The notes below the pieces were generated by a model, which was given only the letters and a program-made list of their open reading frames with translations, was not told where the DNA came from and ran no database searches. DNA of 64,000 nucleotides from Sphingobacterium thalpophilum (GTDB lineage Bacteria > Bacteroidota > Bacteroidia > Sphingobacteriales > Sphingobacteriaceae): the NCBI RefSeq assembly GCF_038396785.1, contig NZ_CP151087.1:2666001-2730000 (forward strand), read 5' to 3'. The translations under genes were made by a program, and so were the position numbers. The stretch's first letter is position 1; the number at the start of each line of letters is the position of its first letter. Positions 27,043-35,897 of the stretch are shown piece after piece.

Positions 27043-27573
27043 TTAGTCTACAAATTGAATTGCGGTTGTGTCCACCGTAAACTCATTGGCGAGGAACTCC
27101 AATGGATCAATTCCCCTAAAAACAAGTTCATCCTTAAAGTAAACTTTTACAGCATCCCCATATTCACCCCAATCCACAAATTTGACTTTATTGAGTTGTT
27201 CTAGCGGATTTCCTTTCGTCAAAATACAAACATGTTTATCTGCGGCTTTTAACTGCCTAAACAGCGTATTAATATGATCAAACAAATGTAACCGTAGCGG
27301 CAAAATTGCATTGACATGAAGCCGCTCAAAATTCTCCTTATATTTTTGATCAAATCCAAAAGTTTGCTGCGCATGTTCGAACAATAAATTCTCACCTTGA
27401 TGCTCGAGGTGATTTTTCATAAATTGAACCAAATCTGCTTGAGCCGGAACAGTCTCTGTAAATTCTATAAAATTAGCAAAAAGATAATATACTTGAAGTA
27501 AGTAATCCTTTTTAGGAAAAACAACATCATCTAATTCAAAAACATATACCTTTTTTTCTTCTGGGAACATCAT
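27043..27573 (-). CDS. HAD-like protein with a degenerate active site
   Basis: A 176-residue protein with haloacid-dehalogenase architecture. The motif I region reads YVFELDDVVFP, so the catalytic nucleophile aspartate of DxD is replaced by Glu while the second Asp is kept. Motif II (CILTKGNP) is present and a lysine in LNKVKF could be motif III. No convincing motif IV (paired acidic metal ligands) is seen, and the protein is shorter than active HAD phosphatases. It is either an inactive relative with a binding role or a decaying gene. It is the last gene of a minus-strand run behind the LolD-like gene and the unknown protein. Confidence 0.65.
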   Translation of the reverse strand: MMFPEEKKVYVFELDDVVFPKKDYLLQVYYLFANFIEFTETVPAQADLVQFMKNHLEHQGENLLFEHAQQTFGFDQKYKENFERLHVNAILPLRLHLFDHINTLFRQLKAADKHVCILTKGNPLEQLNKVKFVDWGEYGDAVKVYFKDELVFRGIDPLEFLANEFTVDTTAIQFVD

Positions 27574-27650
27574 ATATGTAAAAGCTTAAAATTTAAGGGC
27601 TGTGTCAACAGGGTTAAAACCTTAATGACACTAACCACAAAAATAAGATT

Positions 27651-28130
27651 CTATTTGGATACACAGATTAATGCTAAATCCTCCCCGGAATCCGAAGCAA
27701 CAAACAATCCATCCAGTGATCTTTCGAAAGTCGCTGAGTCCAATAAATCGTTGCCCTTTGACAGAAGTCTATAAGGCAAATCAGCTGGCGGATTTTCCAT
27801 AACAGGAATAGTTTCAAGCAGATCCTTATCGGGGACAAGAACTGAAATCTGATATTCCTCAAATAAAACTTTAGCTGCAGCCAATGGTTCCAGTTCAAAA
27901 CCACCTAAAGGGAGCACATAATCAATCTGTTGGTCTAAACTTAATTTGAGTACCTCGTGTGCAAAAGTGGGAAGAAGGCCTTTCGGAATTTTGGCATATT
28001 TCCCCGATGCTAAAAGCAATTCGGGAATATCTTCTGAACTTGCATATACTATTTCGAAATCAGCACCAAGTCTTTTCGCGATACGCATCGCCAAACGTCT
28101 GGTTCCGAAAGTTATGAGTATTTTCTTCAT
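27651..28130 (-). CDS. Conserved hypothetical protein, Rossmann-like
   Basis: The 159-residue protein starts ILITFGTRRLAMRIAKRLGADFEIVYASSEDIP and has IDYVLPLGGFELEPLAAAKVLFEEYQISVLVPDKDLLETIP, an alternating strand/helix layout like the pre-ATP-grasp half of an ATP-grasp ligase. The ATP-grasp half is absent, and I do not recognise a catalytic motif. It lies 29 nt downstream of the LolD-like gene and 77 nt upstream of the HAD-like gene. The function is unknown; the resemblance is a guess from pattern. Confidence 0.6.
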   Translation of the reverse strand: MKKILITFGTRRLAMRIAKRLGADFEIVYASSEDIPELLLASGKYAKIPKGLLPTFAHEVLKLSLDQQIDYVLPLGGFELEPLAAAKVLFEEYQISVLVPDKDLLETIPVMENPPADLPYRLLSKGNDLLDSATFERSLDGLFVASDSGEDLALICVSK

Positions 28131-28159
28131 TAAAAATATAATTATAATCCGGATTACTG

Positions 28160-28813
28160 TTACACGACTAACCCATCGCGCATATGAATCGTTCGATCCG
28201 AAATTCGGGCAAGCTCCTCATTATGGGTAACGATAATAAATGTCTGCTGAAATTTATGTCTAAGATCAAAAAACAATTGATGTAAAGCGGCAGCATTTTC
28301 CGAATCGAGATTACCTGAAGGTTCATCTGCCAAAATAATGGAAGGATCATTGATCAGAGCACGAGCCACAGAAACACGTTGTTGTTCCCCGCCAGACATT
28401 TCAGCAGGCTTGTGGTCTATGCGATGAGAAACCCCCAATAGCTCAAGCAATTCTCTTGCTTTAGCTTCCGCCTCGGACCTCCCCTTTCCTTGAATATAAG
28501 CTGGAATACATACGTTTTCCAAGGCAGTAAATTCAGGTAGCAAATGGTGAAATTGAAAAACAAAACCAATATGTTCATTTCGGAAAGCACTGAGCTTTTT
28601 AGCATTTAATTTTTGAACATCAACACCATTGATGGAAACCGTTCCCTGATCAGGCTTATCCAAGGTACCAATGATGTGCAACAGTGTACTTTTACCAGCT
28701 CCTGAAGCACCAACAATACTGACGATTTCCCCTTTTTCAACAGCGATATCAACACCTTTCAAAATTGGTAATGACCCGTAAGCTTTGTGAATTCCTTTGG
28801 CATGTAACATCAT
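28160..28813 (-). CDS. lolD: LolD-type ABC transporter ATPase
   Basis: The 217-residue ATP-binding subunit has Walker [10 protein letters not shown], a Q-loop [17 protein letters not shown], signature motif MSGGEQQR, Walker [14 protein letters not shown] and the switch histidine in IVTHNEELA. The [13 protein letters not shown] segment resembles LolD of the lipoprotein release complex; MacB-type and FtsE relatives are close, so the assignment is probable. No permease is adjacent, so LolC/E would be elsewhere. A -7 box lies only 4 nt before the ATG. It appears to head a minus-strand group. Confidence 0.82.
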   Translation of the reverse strand: MMLHAKGIHKAYGSLPILKGVDIAVEKGEIVSIVGASGAGKSTLLHIIGTLDKPDQGTVSINGVDVQKLNAKKLSAFRNEHIGFVFQFHHLLPEFTALENVCIPAYIQGKGRSEAEAKARELLELLGVSHRIDHKPAEMSGGEQQRVSVARALINDPSIILADEPSGNLDSENAAALHQLFFDLRHKFQQTFIIVTHNEELARISDRTIHMRDGLVV

Positions 28814-28817
28814 AGGA

Positions 28818-28825
28818 CAAAGATA
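28818..28825 (-). promoter_or_regulatory. -7 box 4 nt before lolD
   Basis: Read on the minus strand, TATCTTTG is followed by TCCT and then the ATG, so transcription would begin essentially at the start codon. Confidence 0.55.
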
Positions 28826-28933
28826 AATAAATTTACGATACCACGAGTTTGAATAAATAAGCTGTTATTTCTCTATTCCAGCCATTTTATTTTGTCTAAA
28901 TGTCAAAAAATAGATAAAAGAGCAACTTATCCC

Positions 28934-28962
28934 TTGTCTTATCCCCCAAAAAATTATATTTT
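28934..28962 (+). promoter_or_regulatory. Candidate promoter of sucC
   Basis: TTG at 28934-28936 and TATATTTT at 28955-28962 (one mismatch to TAnnTTTG) are 18 nt apart. The ATG is 20 nt further on. Confidence 0.4.
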
Positions 28963-28982
28963 TACGCCAAATATTTTTGCAA

Positions 28983-30176
28983 ATGAACATTCACGAATAT
29001 CAAGGAAAGCAAATACTAAAGAGCTTTGGTGTGCGCGTACAGGAAGGTATCGTAGCAGATACTCCAGAGCAAGCTGTGGAAGCGGCCAAAAAAATGAAAG
29101 AAGACTACAACTCTGATTGGGTTGTTGTTAAAGCTCAAATTCACGCTGGTGGCCGTGGTAAAGGTGGTGGTGTCAAGTTAGCTAAGAACTTAGATGAAGT
29201 CAAACAAAGAGCAACTGACATCATTGGCATGCAATTAGTAACGCCTCAAACTGGACCTGAAGGTAAAAAAGTAAACAAAGTTTTGGTAGCTCAAGACGTT
29301 TATTATCCTGGCGAGAGCGAAACAAAAGAATTCTACATGTCTGTATTATTAGACCGTGCTAAGGGACGTAACATCGTTATGTACTCTACAGAAGGTGGTA
29401 TGGATATCGAAGAAGTTGCAGAAAAAACACCACACTTGATTTTCAAAGAAGAAATCGATCCAAAAGTAGGCTTACAAGGATTCCAAGCACGTAAAATTGC
29501 TTTCAATCTTGGTCTTTCTGGTGCTGCGCACAAAGAAATGGTGAAATTTGTTGCCGCTCTTTACAAAGCATATGATTCCACAGACTCTTCTATGTTTGAG
29601 ATCAATCCGGTATTAAAAACTTCAGACAACAAGATCTTAGCAGTTGATGCGAAAGTAAATCTTGATGAGAATGCTTTGTACCGTCACCCAGATTACGCTG
29701 CTATGCGTGACGTAACTGAGGAAGATCCAACGGAAGTTGAAGCTGGTGAATCAAACCTAAACTACGTTAAATTAGATGGTAACGTAGGTTGTATGGTAAA
29801 TGGTGCTGGTTTAGCAATGGCTACAATGGATATCATCAAATTAGCTGGTGGTGAACCTGCAAATTTCTTGGACGTAGGTGGTACTGCAAATGCTGAAACT
29901 GTAAAAGCTGGTTTCAATATCATTTTAAAGGACCCTAACGTAAAAGCGATCTTAATTAATATCTTCGGTGGTATTGTTCGTTGTGACCGTGTTGCTCAAG
30001 GTGTAATTGATGCTTACAGCGAAATCGGTAACATCCCTGTTCCAATCATCGTTCGCCTTCAAGGTACGAATGCTGAAGAGGCTAAAAAATTAATTGATGA
30101 GTCCGGTTTACAAGTTTATTCCGCAATCTTATTGAAAGAAGCTGCTGAATTGGTAACAAAAGTATTAAAAGGTTAG
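28983..30176 (+). CDS. sucC: Succinyl-CoA ligase (ADP-forming) beta subunit
   Basis: The 397-residue ATP-grasp protein begins [17 protein letters not shown], has [20 protein letters not shown] and [29 protein letters not shown], then the CoA-ligase domain with [25 protein letters not shown] and [14 protein letters not shown]. It couples succinyl-CoA cleavage to nucleoside triphosphate synthesis in the citric acid cycle. The alpha subunit (sucD) is not adjacent. ATG 28983 is chosen over the in-frame TTG 6 nt upstream, as families start with MNIHEYQ. It is followed by a terminator, so it is monocistronic. Confidence 0.96.
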   Translation: MNIHEYQGKQILKSFGVRVQEGIVADTPEQAVEAAKKMKEDYNSDWVVVKAQIHAGGRGKGGGVKLAKNLDEVKQRATDIIGMQLVTPQTGPEGKKVNKVLVAQDVYYPGESETKEFYMSVLLDRAKGRNIVMYSTEGGMDIEEVAEKTPHLIFKEEIDPKVGLQGFQARKIAFNLGLSGAAHKEMVKFVAALYKAYDSTDSSMFEINPVLKTSDNKILAVDAKVNLDENALYRHPDYAAMRDVTEEDPTEVEAGESNLNYVKLDGNVGCMVNGAGLAMATMDIIKLAGGEPANFLDVGGTANAETVKAGFNIILKDPNVKAILINIFGGIVRCDRVAQGVIDAYSEIGNIPVPIIVRLQGTNAEEAKKLIDESGLQVYSAILLKEAAELVTKVLKG

Positions 30177-30195
30177 TTCCTTTAATCATCATAAC

Positions 30196-30230
30196 AAAAA
30201 GCGCGGATTATAACTAATCCGCGCTTTTTT
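30196..30230 (+). terminator. Intrinsic terminator of sucC
   Basis: A 15-bp perfect stem (30196-30210 with 30215-30229), GC-rich core, loop TAAC, ending in a T run. Confidence 0.9.
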
Positions 30231-30440
30231 GTTTCTATCGGCTATTTCTGTACGCCACAACGAAAAAAAAGCACTTCCTACCGATCCGATATTTCATAGC
30301 AAAGTGAGCTATGTGTCGTTTCCCCTGCTTTGCGTTTTCACCCATCTTTATTTCAAAAAATATTTTTCCTTTGCACATTAACGAACCATCTTCAAGTGAA
30401 TTAAATCAACATTTATAACCAATAAACCAACAGAATAGCT
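30231..30440. other. Intergenic region before asnS, no gene
   Basis: AT-rich sequence between the sucC terminator and the asnS -7 box. I see no reading frame, repeat or RNA feature worth naming. Confidence 0.5.
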
Positions 30441-30448
30441 TACTTTTG
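30441..30448 (+). promoter_or_regulatory. -7 box of asnS
   Basis: TACTTTTG fits TAnnTTTG; the asnS ATG is 51 nt downstream. It overlaps a possible upstream TTG start (30446), which makes that start unlikely. Confidence 0.55.
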
Positions 30449-30499
30449 TATTGCTTTTCTAACAAAGCATCTTTTACAAGTCAATCTCCAAAAATTAAG

Positions 30500-31945
30500 A
30501 TGGAACACACAAGAATAAAGGAACTATTGAATGCCACAGAATTTGGCAAAGAGGTCGTTGTTAAAGGTTGGGTAAGAACTTTCCGTAACAATCAGTTTAT
30601 AGCAATCAATGACGGTTCGTCAATCAATAATATTCAAGCAGTAGTCGATTTTGAAAATACACCTGAAGATATCTTAAAACGGATCACCACTGGAGCAGCA
30701 GTTCGCGTAAAAGGTCAATTGGTAGAATCACTGGGTAAAGGGCAAAAAGTTGAGGTTAAAGCGACAGAAGTTAGTATTATTGGCGACTCTGATCCCGAAA
30801 AATATCCATTACAGCCCAAAAAGCATAGCTTAGAATTTTTACGTGAAATTGCGCATTTGCGTTTCCGTACCGGAACATTCAATGCGGTTTTCAAAGTGCG
30901 TAATGCTTTAGCATTTGCAGTACACAAGTTTTTTCAGGAAAATGACTTTGTCTACATGCATACACCAATCATCACAGGTTCGGATGCGGAAGGTGCTGGA
31001 GAAATGTTCCAGGTTACAACCTTGGATTTAAAAAACCCGCCACGTAAAGAAAATGGAGATATCGATTTCAAAGAAGACTTCTTTGGGAAATCGACGAACC
31101 TTACTGTATCAGGCCAATTAGAAGGGGAGCTTGGCGCTATGGCCTTTGGAAACATCTATACGTTCGGCCCTACATTTAGAGCGGAAAACTCAAATACAAC
31201 ACGTCACTTAGCCGAATTTTGGATGATCGAACCAGAAATGGCTTTCTATGAATTGGAAGACAATATGGATCTGGCCGAAGCTTTGCTGAAATATGTCATC
31301 AAATACGCTTTGGAAACTTGTCCAGAAGAAATTGAGTTCTTAACAAATCGCTTATTGGAAGAAGAGAAATCGAAACCAGCTGCGGAACGGTCAGAATTAA
31401 ACCTGGTAGAGAAATTGAACTTTGTTTTAACAAACGATTTTGAACGCGTAACCTATACAGATGCCGTTGAAATATTAAAGCGTAGCAAACCAAACCAGAA
31501 GAAACAATTCAAATATTTAATTGATGACTGGGGAGCTGATTTACAATCGGAACACGAACGTTATTTGGTGGAAAAACACTTCAAAAAACCTGTTATCTTA
31601 ACAGACTATCCACGCGAAATCAAGTCCTTTTATATGAAGCAAAATGAGCCGGATGCACAAGGAAGAAACACAGTCCGTGCCATGGACATTCTTTTTCCAG
31701 GTATTGGTGAAATGGTCGGTGGTTCGCAACGTGAAGAAAATCTTGATCGCTTACTCGATCGCATGGCTGAAGTTGGTATTCCTGCAGAAGAAATGGAGTG
31801 GTTCTTGGATACACGACGCTTTGGTTCAGTCCCACATTCAGGATTTGGTGTAGGCTTTGAGCGCTTGGTATTATTCACAACCGGAATGACAAATATCCGC
31901 GATGTAATACCATTTCCGCGCACACCGAAAAACGCAGAATTTTAA
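30500..31945 (+). CDS. asnS: Asparaginyl-tRNA synthetase
   Basis: The 481-residue class II synthetase has an OB-fold anticodon-binding domain ([22 protein letters not shown]), then the catalytic core with motif 2-like [24 protein letters not shown], and motif 3 [16 protein letters not shown] near the end. The [22 protein letters not shown] stretch is typical of AsnRS. It charges tRNA-Asn. ATG 30500 is chosen because an upstream TTG at 30446 lies within the promoter. It is monocistronic, with its own terminator. Confidence 0.96.
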   Translation: MEHTRIKELLNATEFGKEVVVKGWVRTFRNNQFIAINDGSSINNIQAVVDFENTPEDILKRITTGAAVRVKGQLVESLGKGQKVEVKATEVSIIGDSDPEKYPLQPKKHSLEFLREIAHLRFRTGTFNAVFKVRNALAFAVHKFFQENDFVYMHTPIITGSDAEGAGEMFQVTTLDLKNPPRKENGDIDFKEDFFGKSTNLTVSGQLEGELGAMAFGNIYTFGPTFRAENSNTTRHLAEFWMIEPEMAFYELEDNMDLAEALLKYVIKYALETCPEEIEFLTNRLLEEEKSKPAAERSELNLVEKLNFVLTNDFERVTYTDAVEILKRSKPNQKKQFKYLIDDWGADLQSEHERYLVEKHFKKPVILTDYPREIKSFYMKQNEPDAQGRNTVRAMDILFPGIGEMVGGSQREENLDRLLDRMAEVGIPAEEMEWFLDTRRFGSVPHSGFGVGFERLVLFTTGMTNIRDVIPFPRTPKNAEF

Positions 31946-31949
31946 TCTA

Positions 31950-31993
31950 AAGAACAACAGCCAAAACAAAATATTTTGGCTGTTGTTCTTTTA
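31950..31993 (+). terminator. Intrinsic terminator of asnS
   Basis: A perfect 17-bp stem (31950-31966 with 31974-31990), 7-nt loop and T-rich 3' side, 5 nt after the stop codon. Confidence 0.9.
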
Positions 31994-32093
31994 TATATAG
32001 TGTATCTGAATGCAGATAATAACCATTGCCCTATTGACATCCTACAATAGGGCCTGAGATTAGACCTAATTCAGGTGCTTAACAAAAATAAAA

Positions 32094-32714
32094 ATGCTCA
32101 TTAAGATATATAACGATAACCCCAATCCCAGGGCAATAGAACAGGCGGTTGATATTCTTCGCCGTGGTGGTGTAATTATCTACCCTACCGATACCGTATA
32201 CGGTATTGGCTGTGATATCACGCAACAAAAAGCCATAGAACGCTTATGTGAAATTAGGGGGCTAAAACCAGAAAAGGCGAACCTATCATTTATCTGCTAT
32301 GATTTAACAGATATTTCGCAGTACACAAAATCCTTCGATACCTCCGTATTCCGTGTATTGAAAAAAGCATTGCCAGGACCCTTTACTTTTATTTTTAACG
32401 CAACAACTAAAGTCCCTAAGCTCCTAAGTTCCAAAAAGAAGACCGTGGGTATCCGTGTTCCAGACAATAATATTGTTCGTGAAATTGTCAGACAATTAGG
32501 CAACCCTATTGTGACAGCCTCCATTCACGATGAAGATGAAATTATTGAATATTCTACCGATCCAGAATTAATTCACGAAAAATACGAAGATCTAGTTGAT
32601 GCTGTTATAGATGGCGGTTATGGCGATAATGTCGCATCTACCGTGGTTGATCTTACAGAAGGAACTTTTGAAGTAATTCGTGAAGGAAAAGGTGACTTGG
32701 AGCAATTCCTATAA
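32094..32714 (+). CDS. YciO/Sua5-type L-threonylcarbamoyladenylate synthase-like protein
   Basis: The 206-residue protein shows the YrdC-like core: GGVIIYPTDTVYGIGCD, ALPGPFTFIFNAT, KKKTVGIRVPDN and ASTVVDLTEG followed by VIREGKGDLEQFL. The spacing, NLSFICYDLTDISQY and the C-terminus resemble YciO more than the tRNA-modifying Sua5/YrdC proper, so the role in threonylcarbamoyl-adenosine synthesis is probable but not certain. The YciO relationship is judged from memory of the E. coli protein. The gene lies just upstream of the candidate origin region and points toward it. Confidence 0.85.
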   Translation: MLIKIYNDNPNPRAIEQAVDILRRGGVIIYPTDTVYGIGCDITQQKAIERLCEIRGLKPEKANLSFICYDLTDISQYTKSFDTSVFRVLKKALPGPFTFIFNATTKVPKLLSSKKKTVGIRVPDNNIVREIVRQLGNPIVTASIHDEDEIIEYSTDPELIHEKYEDLVDAVIDGGYGDNVASTVVDLTEGTFEVIREGKGDLEQFL

Positions 32715-32787
32715 AAACCAACTTTCAATAGAAATTCTATATACTGACCTATTTGCAAAATTTTCCCCAGCGTCATTGTTGGTAATT

Positions 32788-33050
32788 TGTGCATAAACTA
32801 CTCCCGTTAACATACTTATTAACAAAAAAAGCTACTTATTAACATAGAGAATGTTAATAAGTAGCTTAATGACCTACGCGCATCAACATAAAATGTGCAC
32901 AAGTAACCACTTATCAACATGAAATTGTTAATAACACAAAGTATAAGGTTTCCAAAAAATGACAAAATGTGCAAAACTAAGTAGTTATACACATAAAAAT
33001 GTGCATAAGTTAGCGGTCATCGACAAATTTGTTAAAAAGCGTGTTTATAA
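32788..33050. other. oriC: Candidate replication origin (oriC): cluster of DnaA-box-like sites
   Basis: In about 263 bp there are at least nine exact matches to TTATNNACA or its complement: plus-strand at 32816-32824, 32836-32844 (both TTATTAACA), 32911-32919 (TTATCAACA), 32985-32993 (TTATACACA); minus-strand at 32788-32796, 32852-32860, 32926-32934, 33000-33008 and 33042-33050. A near match (TTGTGCACA) is at 32894-32902. The sequence is AT-rich and gene-free. Two boxes lie in a 16-bp inverted repeat (32830-32845 with 32851-32866). recF and a DUF721/DciA-like gene, origin-linked in many bacteria, lie 340 bp away. dnaA is not seen here, and the function is inferred. Confidence 0.7.
32830..32866. 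repeat. 16-bp perfect inverted repeat inside the origin-like region
   Basis: AGCTACTTATTAACAT (32830-32845) is the complement of 32851-32866, with the loop AGAGA. Each arm carries a complete TTATTAACA box, so two head-to-head DnaA sites are separated by 7 nt. No T run follows, so it is not a typical terminator. Confidence 0.8.
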
Positions 33051-33391
33051 AAAAGCTATACTAACAGATCCCTGTGGAAAGTTAAGAACTATATGCTATC
33101 CGTCTTTTTATCGCTATGTTGAAAAGGTCAATTCTGCGCTTTGTTTCTATAAGTAGTTTTCCAGGAAAAAACAATCCAAAACAATTCACCTTGGACAAAT
33201 CTAACCTGTGCATTTCCGACCGGTTGCTTTTCAAACTGTTTGATAGTTGGGCTCCATTCCTCTTCTGCTGTCGCGTCAATGAGAATACTCATTTTAATTC
33301 AATACGCTCGAAGTTTGAGAAAAGTTTTAAGGCACTAGCCTCAGATATAGGAAAAAATATTAAAAGAGTTGCTCTAACATGAAAGGAGGTT
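33051..33391. other. Gene-free region beside the candidate origin
   Basis: About 340 bp with no credible coding frame. It includes a TTTCCACA-like site on the minus strand near 33072 and AT-rich stretches. An open frame at 32959-33156 overlaps the boxes and is not considered real. Confidence 0.5.
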
Positions 33392-33718
33392 TTATAAAAT
33401 CACGACTTCTTCAATAATGACGTGACCTACATATTCATTTACTCTTCCTAGAATTTGCCTTCGCATAAGCGCCAATTCATTCTTAATAACAGCAGACTCT
33501 ACCCGTACGAACAGTTTTTTATCACGAACATATAGCTGCTGTGTACGATTAGCAATAGCCTTACCAATTAATTGAGGCCAAACAGATGCGATCGAAGTTT
33601 CATCAAATTTCCTTCGTAGCTTATAAGCCTCCAAAAGACGCTCAACCCCCTCTTTAATCGTCATATCGTCGCTTGACCGAATGAATTCTAGGCTTTTTTT
33701 AGTTTGCTTCTTATACAT
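33392..33718 (-). CDS. DUF721 (DciA-like) protein
   Basis: The 108-residue protein has the DUF721 layout: a basic N-terminus, helix LERLLEAYKLRRKFDETSIASVWPQLIGKAIANRTQQLYVRDKKLFVRVESAVIKNELALMRRQIL in shortened form (ASVWPQLIGKAIANRT, LFVRVESAVIKNELA). Families of this type include DciA, a helicase-loading partner of the replicative helicase. The start at ATG 33718 overlaps the recF stop by 8 nt, giving translational coupling. An upstream in-frame start would add 18 residues overlapping recF. A replication role is inferred from family and position next to the DnaA-box cluster. Confidence 0.78.
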   Translation of the reverse strand: MYKKQTKKSLEFIRSSDDMTIKEGVERLLEAYKLRRKFDETSIASVWPQLIGKAIANRTQQLYVRDKKLFVRVESAVIKNELALMRRQILGRVNEYVGHVIIEEVVIL

Positions 33719-34814
33719 TGACTTGTCCTCCTTCAATATCAAATATACGAACAGGGCGGCTGATTTCGTCAAAGATTCGCTGAATTCTCATGGAATCTGT
33801 ATCCGTCAGGAAAATCTGTCCAAAATCATCTTCTGAAACCATCTGCATCAATTTATGTGTACGGCGATCATCAAGTTTATCAAAGATGTCATCCAAAAGA
33901 AGTAAGGGCTTAAAACCCTTTTTCTGCTGGAGATAAGAATATTGTGCAAGCTTCAAAGCAATTAGAAAAGATTTTTGTTGGCCCTGAGAACCAAACTTCT
34001 TTAAGGGCATTCCACCGTGAATGGTAAAGATCAGATCATCTTTATGTATTCCTTGCGTTGTGCGTTCCAGCATACGGTCACGTTCCAAATTCTTCTCCAA
34101 AATATTTAGAAACGAATCTGTCATTAAAGGCGATTCATATTGTAATTGAACAGACTCTGCATCCTCGGTGAGGAACTGATAGTGTCGGTCAAACTCCGGC
34201 TGAAACTCCTCCATAAAAGACCTTCTTTTTTGAAAAATAATATTTCCAACTTCTTCAAGTTGAAAATTGAGAATTTCGATTAGGCCAAGATCCAATACAC
34301 TGGTTTGACGTGCTTGTTTAAGGAGACTGTTACGTTGGGCTAAAAACTTATTATAAATAATCAGGGTATCTAAATATTTATTATCTGTTTGGGAAATTAC
34401 ATTATCCACAAACTTTCTACGCTCTTCACTTCCATCTGTTACAATGATGCTATCGTTTGGGGATACCATGACCAAAGGAAATAAGCCGATATGATCAGCC
34501 AATCGGGGATAATCCTTTTTATTTTTTTTAAATTGCTTTTTCTGATTTTTTTTAAGGCTACAAGAAATGAAATCACTATTGGATTCTTTATCAAACTCAC
34601 CCTGTACCATAAACCAGTCATTGCCTGATTTGATATGCTGCGAATCAATTGGATTGAAATAACTTTTACAGAGTGATAAATAGTGAATCGCATCCAAAAG
34701 ATTGGTTTTACCAACACCATTATTCCCTGTAAACGCATTTACCTCGGGGAGAAATTTCAAAGATGATTCCGAGTAATTCTTGAAATTTAGAACAGAAAGT
34801 TGCTTCAGCCACAT
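33711..34814 (-). CDS. recF: DNA replication and repair protein RecF
   Basis: The 367-residue SMC-like ATPase has LKQLSVLNFKNYSE, Walker A FTGNNGVGKTNLLDAI, HGLSLCKSYF-type strands (LSLCKSYFNPIDSQ), a signature region LKKFGSQGQQKSFLIALKLA and Walker B LLLLDDIFDKLDDRR. It acts at single-strand gaps and stalled forks with RecO and RecR. A -7 box lies 4 nt before the ATG. It overlaps the DUF721 gene. recF is often next to dnaA, dnaN and gyrB near the origin; only the recF-DUF721 part of that order is seen here. Confidence 0.93.
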   Translation of the reverse strand: MWLKQLSVLNFKNYSESSLKFLPEVNAFTGNNGVGKTNLLDAIHYLSLCKSYFNPIDSQHIKSGNDWFMVQGEFDKESNSDFISCSLKKNQKKQFKKNKKDYPRLADHIGLFPLVMVSPNDSIIVTDGSEERRKFVDNVISQTDNKYLDTLIIYNKFLAQRNSLLKQARQTSVLDLGLIEILNFQLEEVGNIIFQKRRSFMEEFQPEFDRHYQFLTEDAESVQLQYESPLMTDSFLNILEKNLERDRMLERTTQGIHKDDLIFTIHGGMPLKKFGSQGQQKSFLIALKLAQYSYLQQKKGFKPLLLLDDIFDKLDDRRTHKLMQMVSEDDFGQIFLTDTDSMRIQRIFDEISRPVRIFDIEGGQVNV

Positions 34815-34818
34815 AGCA

Positions 34819-34826
34819 CAAAGATA
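34819..34826 (-). promoter_or_regulatory. -7 box 4 nt before recF
   Basis: TATCTTTG on the minus strand is followed by TGCT and ATG. The mRNA would have almost no leader. Confidence 0.55.
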
Positions 34827-34847
34827 CGCTATTTGGATTGCTAAAAA

Positions 34848-35168
34848 TTATTTTATTTCCTCAAAATCCACAAACTCACCAGCGGTTTCAGTTCCTTTAC
34901 GTTCAGGGCTTTCTTTCGGTGGAATGTAATCGACATGTACTTTACCTTCGGGCTGAGACCTTTTACTTTCCTGTTGCCCTTGACCATTAAATTCATAATA
35001 AAAGGTACCGCCTGATCCTTGGCTACCGTATGCTCCACCCTGCTGTTGCGCTTTTTTCATCAACTTTTCAGCTGCTTTACGCATTGCAAATGGTAAAAAT
35101 AATCTAAATAAGAATCTTACTACAAAGTAAACAGCGAATGTAATAAGTATAAATTTTAAAAATGCCAT
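34848..35168 (-). CDS. DUF4834 family membrane-anchored protein
   Basis: The 106-residue protein has one N-terminal transmembrane helix (FILITFAVYFVVRFLFRLFLPF) followed by a basic helix (MRKAAEKLMKKAQQQ) and a Gly/Gln-rich, then acidic tail ending EFVDFEEIK. The pattern fits DUF4834 of Bacteroidota, whose function is unknown. It lies 33 nt upstream of the recF start codon on the same strand. A -7 box TAAATTTG lies at 35191-35198, 22 nt before the ATG. Confidence 0.7.
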   Translation of the reverse strand: MAFLKFILITFAVYFVVRFLFRLFLPFAMRKAAEKLMKKAQQQGGAYGSQGSGGTFYYEFNGQGQQESKRSQPEGKVHVDYIPPKESPERKGTETAGEFVDFEEIK

Positions 35169-35257
35169 AGTTAATTCGTTGCTATTTTCTCAAATTTAAC
35201 CAATAACTCGATAAACTGTTGTCTTTAAAATGTCAGATAAGAATTTATTAACAAATT

Positions 35258-35752
35258 TTAAGACTTTCCTAATAGCGCTTTTGTTTCCATAATAATTCGA
35301 TAGAGCTCTTCCTGGCGCTGTGTACCCAACACATAAGTAAGACCATCTTTATCCGTTAAAAAAACTGCATTTTTGCCTCCAGCGAAAAATTTAATCTTTC
35401 CTTTAGTGTGCAGATTATAAACAGGATTATTGAAAAAGAATGTGCTATAAGGCGCCTTTTCTATTTTTGTGATAGAGGCAAGATCGATTTTGACGACTCG
35501 AGTAGACCATAGTCCACTAATAAGTATATGGTCTTGAAATACTTCCGTACGGAATAATACCATATACATCATGACAATAGACGTGATGATAATACCTACT
35601 CCTACAATAAAGAACAATTGGCTCGATATCAAATGGTCTAAATTCAAATAAAATGCCGTAAAACAAAAAAGTACGAGCACTAAACGCACGCTGATCCAAA
35701 CACGGTCACGACCTAAATATTGATTTTCCGAATAGAGTACACCTTCTTTCAT
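35258..35752 (-). CDS. Membrane protein with bacterial PH-like domain
   Basis: A 164-residue protein. Two transmembrane helices (VRLVLVLFCFTAFYLNL and FFIVGVGIIITSIVMMYMVLF) are followed by a beta-rich domain (VVKIDLASITKIEKAPYSTFFFNNPVYNLHTKGKIKFF in part, AVFLTDKDGLTYVLGTQRQEEL) like the bacterial PH domains found in small membrane proteins. The function is unknown. It lies upstream of the DUF4834 gene, on the same strand, with an 89-nt gap. Confidence 0.55.
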   Translation of the reverse strand: MKEGVLYSENQYLGRDRVWISVRLVLVLFCFTAFYLNLDHLISSQLFFIVGVGIIITSIVMMYMVLFRTEVFQDHILISGLWSTRVVKIDLASITKIEKAPYSTFFFNNPVYNLHTKGKIKFFAGGKNAVFLTDKDGLTYVLGTQRQEELYRIIMETKALLGKS

Positions 35753-35897
35753 TTACTTAAGATTTAGCTATTAATTTGGAGACTTCGCACCATTGTCTCT
35801 TACTATTTTGAACTCCTCATTAGTATCATTTTTGCTTCAATAGATTTTGTATCATTCAGGATCCTTCCATCATTTTTAGCAGCAACAATTTTTCTTG

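Noticed and set aside
27651..28130. ATP-grasp ligase
   Set aside because: Only a Rossmann-like first half is seen; the ATP-binding half and catalytic motifs are missing.
32959..33156. Open frame of 65 residues across the DnaA-box region
   Set aside because: It covers several DnaA-box-like sites, has no recognisable domain, and starts at an arbitrary codon; the region is better explained as non-coding.
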